The notes beneath the pieces are model-generated. The model was given only the letters and a program-made list of their open reading frames with translations, was not told the DNA's origin and did not search any database. This document shows, piece after piece, positions 5,988-9,075 of a stretch of DNA of 9,075 nt (its first letter is position 1; the number at the start of each line of letters is the position of its first letter). The stretch is from contig JAOZLU010000014.1 of assembly GCA_029934695.1 (NCBI GenBank), positions 15,274 through 24,348 on the forward strand. The letters run 5' to 3'. This DNA comes from Desulfobacterales bacterium (GTDB lineage Bacteria > Desulfobacterota > Desulfobacteria > Desulfobacterales > 4be13). Position numbers and translations under genes: made by a program.

Positions 5988-7096
5988 TCTCCAATTTAAG
6001 AATTGAACGATTTAAATGTTTTGAGGATGTGAATATAACCTTCGGCAAAATAACCCTTTTCGCAGGAATTAACGGAACCGGAAAGTCAACGGTTATTCAG
6101 GCATTGCTACTTCTAAGGCAGGCTTATGTCACAGGAGCTTTGAGGGAGAACAGACTTCCTCTGAATGGCGATATAGTCAAAATTGGCACAGCCAAAGATG
6201 CCCTGTATTACGGCAGTCAGGATGATTCTGTTGCTTTCACTGCAAATTTTAGCGAAAAACCGGAGCAGTCATTCCGCTGGTTCTTTAACTATGAAAAGGA
6301 AAATCCTGACAAATATTTTATGGAAGGCATTTCTCCGAACATGGATTTGCCCTCATCAGGAATTTTTGGACCGAGATTTTTTTATCTTATGGCTGAACGT
6401 CTGGGACCCCGACTGACCTATCCGATGACAGAATTATCATATAAGGAAATGCATGTTGGCTTTCAAGGGGAATATACAGCGCATTGTCTGGCCAAGTTCG
6501 GAGATGATCCTATCCCCAATTCAGACCTTGCATTAAAAACAGATGAAGGGATCATCAATTCCTCCCTTGGACATCAGACCCAGCTTTGGATGCGGCAGGT
6601 CACACCTTATGTCATGTTTAATACCGAATCTGTAACTCAGACGGATTGGGTAAAACTGGGCATTAAGGTTTATGGTGAACAGACGGATTATATGCGTCCC
6701 ACTAATTTGGGATTTGGTATTTCTTATACGCTTCCTGTCATTGTAGCGGCTCTCATGGCAGAACCGGGAACCATACTGATTATTGAAAACCCGGAAGCCC
6801 ATCTGCATCCTGCGGGCCAGTCGAGGCTTGCTCAGTTTCTTGCAAAAGTCGCAGAAAACGGGGTCCAGGTTGTTCTGGAGACTCATAGCGATCACATTCT
6901 TAACGGCCTTCGCGTCGCGGTAAAGAAAGGCATGATCAATAATCCTGATGATATGAAAATGCAGTTCTTCTCCCGTGGCAAAACATTGGGAAGCAATATC
7001 GTGAAGAAGCCTCGAATTTTCAAAGATGGTGGCATAGATCATTGGCCGCTAGGATTTTTTGATCAATTTGAACTGGATTTGGAGGAGTTGTTCTGA
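5984..7096 (+). CDS. AAA family ATPase with DUF3696-like C-terminus
   Basis: This 370-residue ABC/SMC-like ATPase resembles the OLD/RecF-type ATPases of defence systems. The N-terminus MISNLRIERFKCFEDV is the typical opening strand. Walker A is GINGTGKST (28-36). AERLGPRLTYP (138-148) and a signature-like NLGFGISY (241-248) follow. Walker B is ILIIENPEAHLHP (264-276), and ETHSDHILNGLR (299-310) is the D-loop/H-motif segment. The C-terminus DGGIDHWPLGFFDQFELDLEELF-like segment (348-370) matches DUF3696 proteins. Walker B has Glu-Asn where Asp-Glu is common; ENPEAHLHP is a usual form in this group, so activity is expected. No TOPRIM domain follows, so unlike OLD nucleases it has no visible nuclease of its own. 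It begins in an ATGA overlap with the upstream gene, with AAGGAG at 5971-5976, implying translational coupling. It likely acts as a motor or sensor with the two flanking proteins. Confidence 0.9.
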   Translation: MISNLRIERFKCFEDVNITFGKITLFAGINGTGKSTVIQALLLLRQAYVTGALRENRLPLNGDIVKIGTAKDALYYGSQDDSVAFTANFSEKPEQSFRWFFNYEKENPDKYFMEGISPNMDLPSSGIFGPRFFYLMAERLGPRLTYPMTELSYKEMHVGFQGEYTAHCLAKFGDDPIPNSDLALKTDEGIINSSLGHQTQLWMRQVTPYVMFNTESVTQTDWVKLGIKVYGEQTDYMRPTNLGFGISYTLPVIVAALMAEPGTILIIENPEAHLHPAGQSRLAQFLAKVAENGVQVVLETHSDHILNGLRVAVKKGMINNPDDMKMQFFSRGKTLGSNIVKKPRIFKDGGIDHWPLGFFDQFELDLEELF

Positions 7097-8028
7097 TGTA
7101 TGTTCTGATAAATGAGTTGTCTTTTCAGGCACAGGGCCGTGATCGTAATCACGCTCACCAATTAATGGATGAGTTGGTTTCAGTGATCAAATCACTTAAA
7201 ATCCTTCAGAAAGAAGACCCTGTATGCACTTCGGAGAGACTGTGGGAAAAGAAGATTGCTTCAGAATACGATGTCTTTCAATGGCTTAATAAAATCAGCA
7301 AGAATCAAAATCAACTGCGCTGGTTTTGGACAGTTATTCGGAAGGGGCCGCATATTGAAACTCTTTTAGATGATTATCATGAATGCCAGTTTCAAGATGA
7401 GGATGTGAGTTACAGTTCTCTGGCAGGAGCGTTCTTTTTTGACGGAATATTGACAAGTCTGCAAAATTCTGACCGGTATGACTCGGAACGAATTTGTCTT
7501 AGGTGTCAAGGGGAAGGAGAACCTGAAAAATCTAAAATTATCAATGTTTTCAATGCTGAACAGGCGGCTGATGTTATTGAAGAACTGACAAAGGGGATAT
7601 ATCAGGATATCTCATCATGGAATGATTTATGGACACAGAAAGATGTTTTATTTCCGGAACTTTCATTTTGCGAATGTGTTCAAAAACAGTTGGATAGACT
7701 TGATCTTTCGCCGATAAATGTAAAGATAATTCAGGAACATTTATCTAAAATGAATGAATACAGTCAGAAAATAAGCGACGATGAGAAAATTTTGCCTGAT
7801 TATCAAGAAATGGGACTTGAAGCGACGAAAGAAAGCAAGGTTACGCTTAAACATTATGGCTATCAAAGAGAATTTATCTGTCCAGATGGAGAAAAGAGAA
7901 TATTTGAATGGCATAGCAAACAAAAAAGGCAGAATTTGAGAATTCACTTCTACCCTCCAAATGACAATAATAAACAATTCCTTATCGGCTATATTGGCCC
8001 GCATTTGGATACATACAAGTATCATTGA
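7096..8028 (+). CDS. Unrecognised 310-residue protein, third gene of cassette
   Basis: I do not recognise a named family. The start ATG shares its A with the TGA of the ATPase gene (TGATG, 7094-7098), and GGAGGAG (7081-7087) sits 8 bases upstream, so translation is coupled. It has no signal peptide or membrane segment. Residues 1-40 (opening INELSF) look like a helical segment. The middle is charged, with aromatic clusters (LRWFWTVIRKG, 74-84) and scattered Cys (C136, C139 as CLRC; C192, C194 as CEC) that could bind metal but are not a textbook site. The last 60 residues are beta-like and compact: IFEWHSK (269-275), LRIHFYP (281-287) and FLIGYIGPHL (295-304). This resembles the strand pattern of small RelE/ParE-like toxin folds, a weak suggestion only. 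By position it is the candidate effector or specificity subunit of the DUF262/ATPase unit. Confidence 0.85.
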   Translation: MYVLINELSFQAQGRDRNHAHQLMDELVSVIKSLKILQKEDPVCTSERLWEKKIASEYDVFQWLNKISKNQNQLRWFWTVIRKGPHIETLLDDYHECQFQDEDVSYSSLAGAFFFDGILTSLQNSDRYDSERICLRCQGEGEPEKSKIINVFNAEQAADVIEELTKGIYQDISSWNDLWTQKDVLFPELSFCECVQKQLDRLDLSPINVKIIQEHLSKMNEYSQKISDDEKILPDYQEMGLEATKESKVTLKHYGYQREFICPDGEKRIFEWHSKQKRQNLRIHFYPPNDNNKQFLIGYIGPHLDTYKYH

Positions 8029-8048
8029 AAGTGTGCCTCACTTTTTTT
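8028..8048 (+). terminator. Probable short terminator at the end of the cassette
   Basis: AAAGTG (8028-8033) pairs with CACTTT (8039-8044) around a 5-base loop, and the T-run continues to 8048 (seven T in all from 8042). The hairpin begins on the last base of the third gene's stop codon. The stem is short (6 bp) and AT-rich in half, so termination may be partial. With the lysS terminator it closes off the cassette on both sides. Confidence 0.5.
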
Positions 8049-8064
8049 ACAGAAACACTTGTCG

Positions 8065-8098
8065 CCTCCGACTCAGACATCGGAGACATCATCGGAGG
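8065..8098 (+). promoter_or_regulatory. Hairpin that would cover a GGAGG ribosome site
   Basis: CCTCCGA (8065-8071) pairs perfectly with TCGGAGG (8092-8098). A second copy of TCGGAG (8080-8085) could pair with the same left arm, giving two alternative folds. The right arm contains GGAGGAA (8094-8100), a strong Shine-Dalgarno sequence 9 bases before an ATG at 8110 that is in frame with the ABC ATPase gene. It may regulate that alternative start, or may simply be part of the adjoining repeat. Function is inference. Confidence 0.45.
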
Positions 8099-8118
8099 AA
8101 CCATCATAGATGCAGGCA

Positions 8119-8178
8119 GCGCAGCGAAACCCACCTTTTGTACAGATGGTTGGTTCCGCTTCGCTTCACCCACCCTAC
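8119..8178 (-). repeat. GTAGGGTGGGTG-type palindromic repeat upstream of mlaF
   Basis: Read on the minus strand, this begins GTAGGGTGGGTGAAG (8178-8164), then forms a hairpin. Bases 8119-8135 pair with 8148-8164 at 14 of 17 positions around a 12-base loop. AACCCACC/GGTGGGTT-type palindromes of this kind are, from memory, frequent between genes in many proteobacteria. The copy after mlaF has the opposite orientation and shares 14 of 15 bases of the outer word. It supplies the codons of the possible N-terminal extension of MlaF, which argues that this extension is not ancestral. Confidence 0.75.
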
Positions 8179-8202
8179 GTTCTAATCTTAAAACGGACGG
8201 TT

Positions 8203-8955
8203 ATGGCAGAAAAACAACCTATTATCCAAGTAAAAAATTTTGTTGCCCAGTACGGCGATGCCCGCATCATTGACAATATCAGCTTTGATGTGTATAAGGG
8301 GGAAGTATTCGTCATCTTAGGAGGCAGCGGGTGCGGGAAAAGCACGCTGCTCAGGCATCTGATCGGACTGAACAAACCCTTTTCAGGCAAAGTTTTCATT
8401 GACGGGAATGATATCGGATCATGCGATGATGAGATGTTTCATCATACCTTACGGAAAATAGGGGTACTGTTTCAGAGCGGTGCGCTCATCGGTTCCATGA
8501 CCCTTGGAGAAAATGTCACACTTCCCCTTGCAGAATATTCCGGTCTTCCCAAGAGTGCCATTGCCAATCTTGTCAGGATGAAACTGGGGATGGTCGGGCT
8601 TGGAGATTATGTACATCATCTGCCCGCTGAAATCAGCGGCGGAATGAAAAAAAGGGCCGGGCTTGCAAGGGCATTGGCCCTGAATCCCAAAATCCTGTTC
8701 TTAGATGAGCCTTCCGCAGGGCTGGACCCTGTCACATCCGCAGAAATTGACGAGCTTATCCTGAAAATCAATAAGGCTGTTGGCACAACAATGGTCATTG
8801 TCACTCATGAACTCGCGAGCATCTTCACCGTTGCCCAGCGGGTCATCATGCTGGATAAAAGTACAAAGGGAATCATTGCCGAGGGAGACCCCAGGCACCT
8901 TAAAGAAAACAGTGAGAATGCTTTTGTCAGGCAGTTTTTCAACAGGCGAGGGTGA
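8203..8955 (+). CDS. mlaF: MlaF-type ABC transporter ATP-binding protein (phospholipid/toluene-tolerance transport)
   Basis: This is the ATPase of an MlaFEDB-like inner-membrane complex that moves phospholipids between inner and outer membrane. Motifs in order, from Met 8203: Walker A GGSGCGKST (40-48), Q-loop LFQSGALIGSMT (89-100), the signature as ISGGM (144-148) with MKKRAGLARALAL after it, Walker B ILFLDEP (164-170), D-loop SAGLDP, and switch His in THELAS (201-206). LFQSGALIGSMT followed by ENVTLPL is characteristic of the MlaF group. The length of 250 residues is normal. The start is uncertain: 8203 fits the family, but GGACGG is a weak ribosome site. ATG 8110 has a strong GGAGGAA and would add 31 repeat-encoded residues. 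No permease (mlaE) lies upstream here; mlaE and mlaD may follow beyond the window. The 3' end is partly duplicated downstream. Confidence 0.93.
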   Translation: MAEKQPIIQVKNFVAQYGDARIIDNISFDVYKGEVFVILGGSGCGKSTLLRHLIGLNKPFSGKVFIDGNDIGSCDDEMFHHTLRKIGVLFQSGALIGSMTLGENVTLPLAEYSGLPKSAIANLVRMKLGMVGLGDYVHHLPAEISGGMKKRAGLARALALNPKILFLDEPSAGLDPVTSAEIDELILKINKAVGTTMVIVTHELASIFTVAQRVIMLDKSTKGIIAEGDPRHLKENSENAFVRQFFNRRG

Positions 8956-9075
8956 GTTGTAGGGTGGGTGGAGGATTCCGATTTTTTACGCAGTAAAAAA
9001 CGGAATCTGCAACCCACCTTGACTTTTGTCAGGCAGTTTTTCAACAGGCGAGGGTGAGTTGTAGGGTGGGTGGAG
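8921..9075 (+). repeat. 102-base tandem duplication of the mlaF 3' end and adjoining repeat
   Basis: Bases 8921-8973 and 9023-9075 are identical for 53 bases, offset by exactly 102. The first copy encodes the last residues of MlaF (FVRQFFNRRG) plus its TGA and the start of the GTAGGGTGGGTG repeat. The second copy is cut by the window end, so the duplication may be longer. Identity begins abruptly at 8921/9023. The absence of any mismatch points to a recent event or ongoing exchange, or possibly an assembly artefact near a sequence edge. Confidence 0.93.
8959..9020. repeat. Large hairpin repeat after mlaF (GTAGGGTGGGTG type)
   Basis: The inner stem pairs 8974-8989 with 8993-9007: fifteen base pairs with one bulged A (8981) and a 3-base loop. 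The outer stem pairs GGTGGGT (8963-8969) with ACCCACC (9012-9018). The element opens with GTAGGGTGGGTGGAG. It starts 4 bases after the mlaF stop. The left side of the inner stem contains six T and the right side six A, but no T-run follows the hairpin, so termination would be atypical. It is the inverted counterpart of the repeat upstream of mlaF. Confidence 0.85.

Noticed and set aside
6533..7042. 169-codon frame on the minus strand
   Set aside because: It lies entirely opposite the well-supported ATPase gene and shows no domain or ribosome site; it is a codon-usage shadow. The same applies to the other minus-strand frames over sucC, sucD, lysS and mlaF.
8025..8273. 82-codon frame from a TTG overlapping the third cassette gene
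   Set aside because: It lies across a terminator-like hairpin and the palindromic repeat and then runs out of frame into mlaF. A short stretch (SDSDIGDIIGGTIIDAG) looks protein-like but is explained by the repetitive GACATCATCGGAGG words.

Overview
This 9.1-kb window looks like chromosome from a Gram-negative anaerobe, most plausibly a Desulfobacterota (Desulfobacterales-like) species. That placement is an inference. It rests on a biotin carrier domain beside sucCD (as in methylmalonyl-CoA/propionate metabolism), an archaeal-type class I lysyl-tRNA synthetase in an otherwise bacterial setting, an Mla-type lipid-transport ATPase (which implies an outer membrane), and intergenic DNA rich in short palindromic repeats. 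All convincing genes are on the + strand.

Region 1 (2-2592) is central metabolism. It holds the 3' end of a biotin carrier domain of a decarboxylase, carboxylase or transcarboxylase, then sucC and sucD for succinyl-CoA synthetase. The gaps after all three genes carry imperfect or perfect inverted repeats built from short units with a 7-base period. Each gap uses a different heptamer but the same mirrored layout.

Region 2 (2593-3056) is a 464-base gap with no convincing gene. It contains a 13-bp and a 15-bp perfect inverted repeat, an ACAAAG-type repeat and duplicated short words. Region 3 (3057-4679) is a class I lysyl-tRNA synthetase with a TTG start. It is closed by a strong hairpin-plus-T-tract terminator that has a second palindrome nested inside.

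Region 4 (4854-8028) is a compact, AT-richer three-gene unit with stop/start overlaps: a DUF262 (GmrS/ParB-like) protein, an AAA ATPase with a DUF3696-like C-terminus, and a 310-residue protein I cannot assign. A terminator lies on each side, so it looks like a self-contained cassette between two housekeeping genes. The composition resembles multi-gene anti-phage defence systems. No nuclease is recognisable, so the unassigned third protein is the most interesting object in the window.

Region 5 (8029-9075) holds an MlaF-type ABC ATPase bracketed by oppositely oriented copies of a GTAGGGTGGGTG-type palindromic repeat. Its last codons, stop and adjoining repeat are duplicated in tandem 102 bases downstream, running off the window edge.
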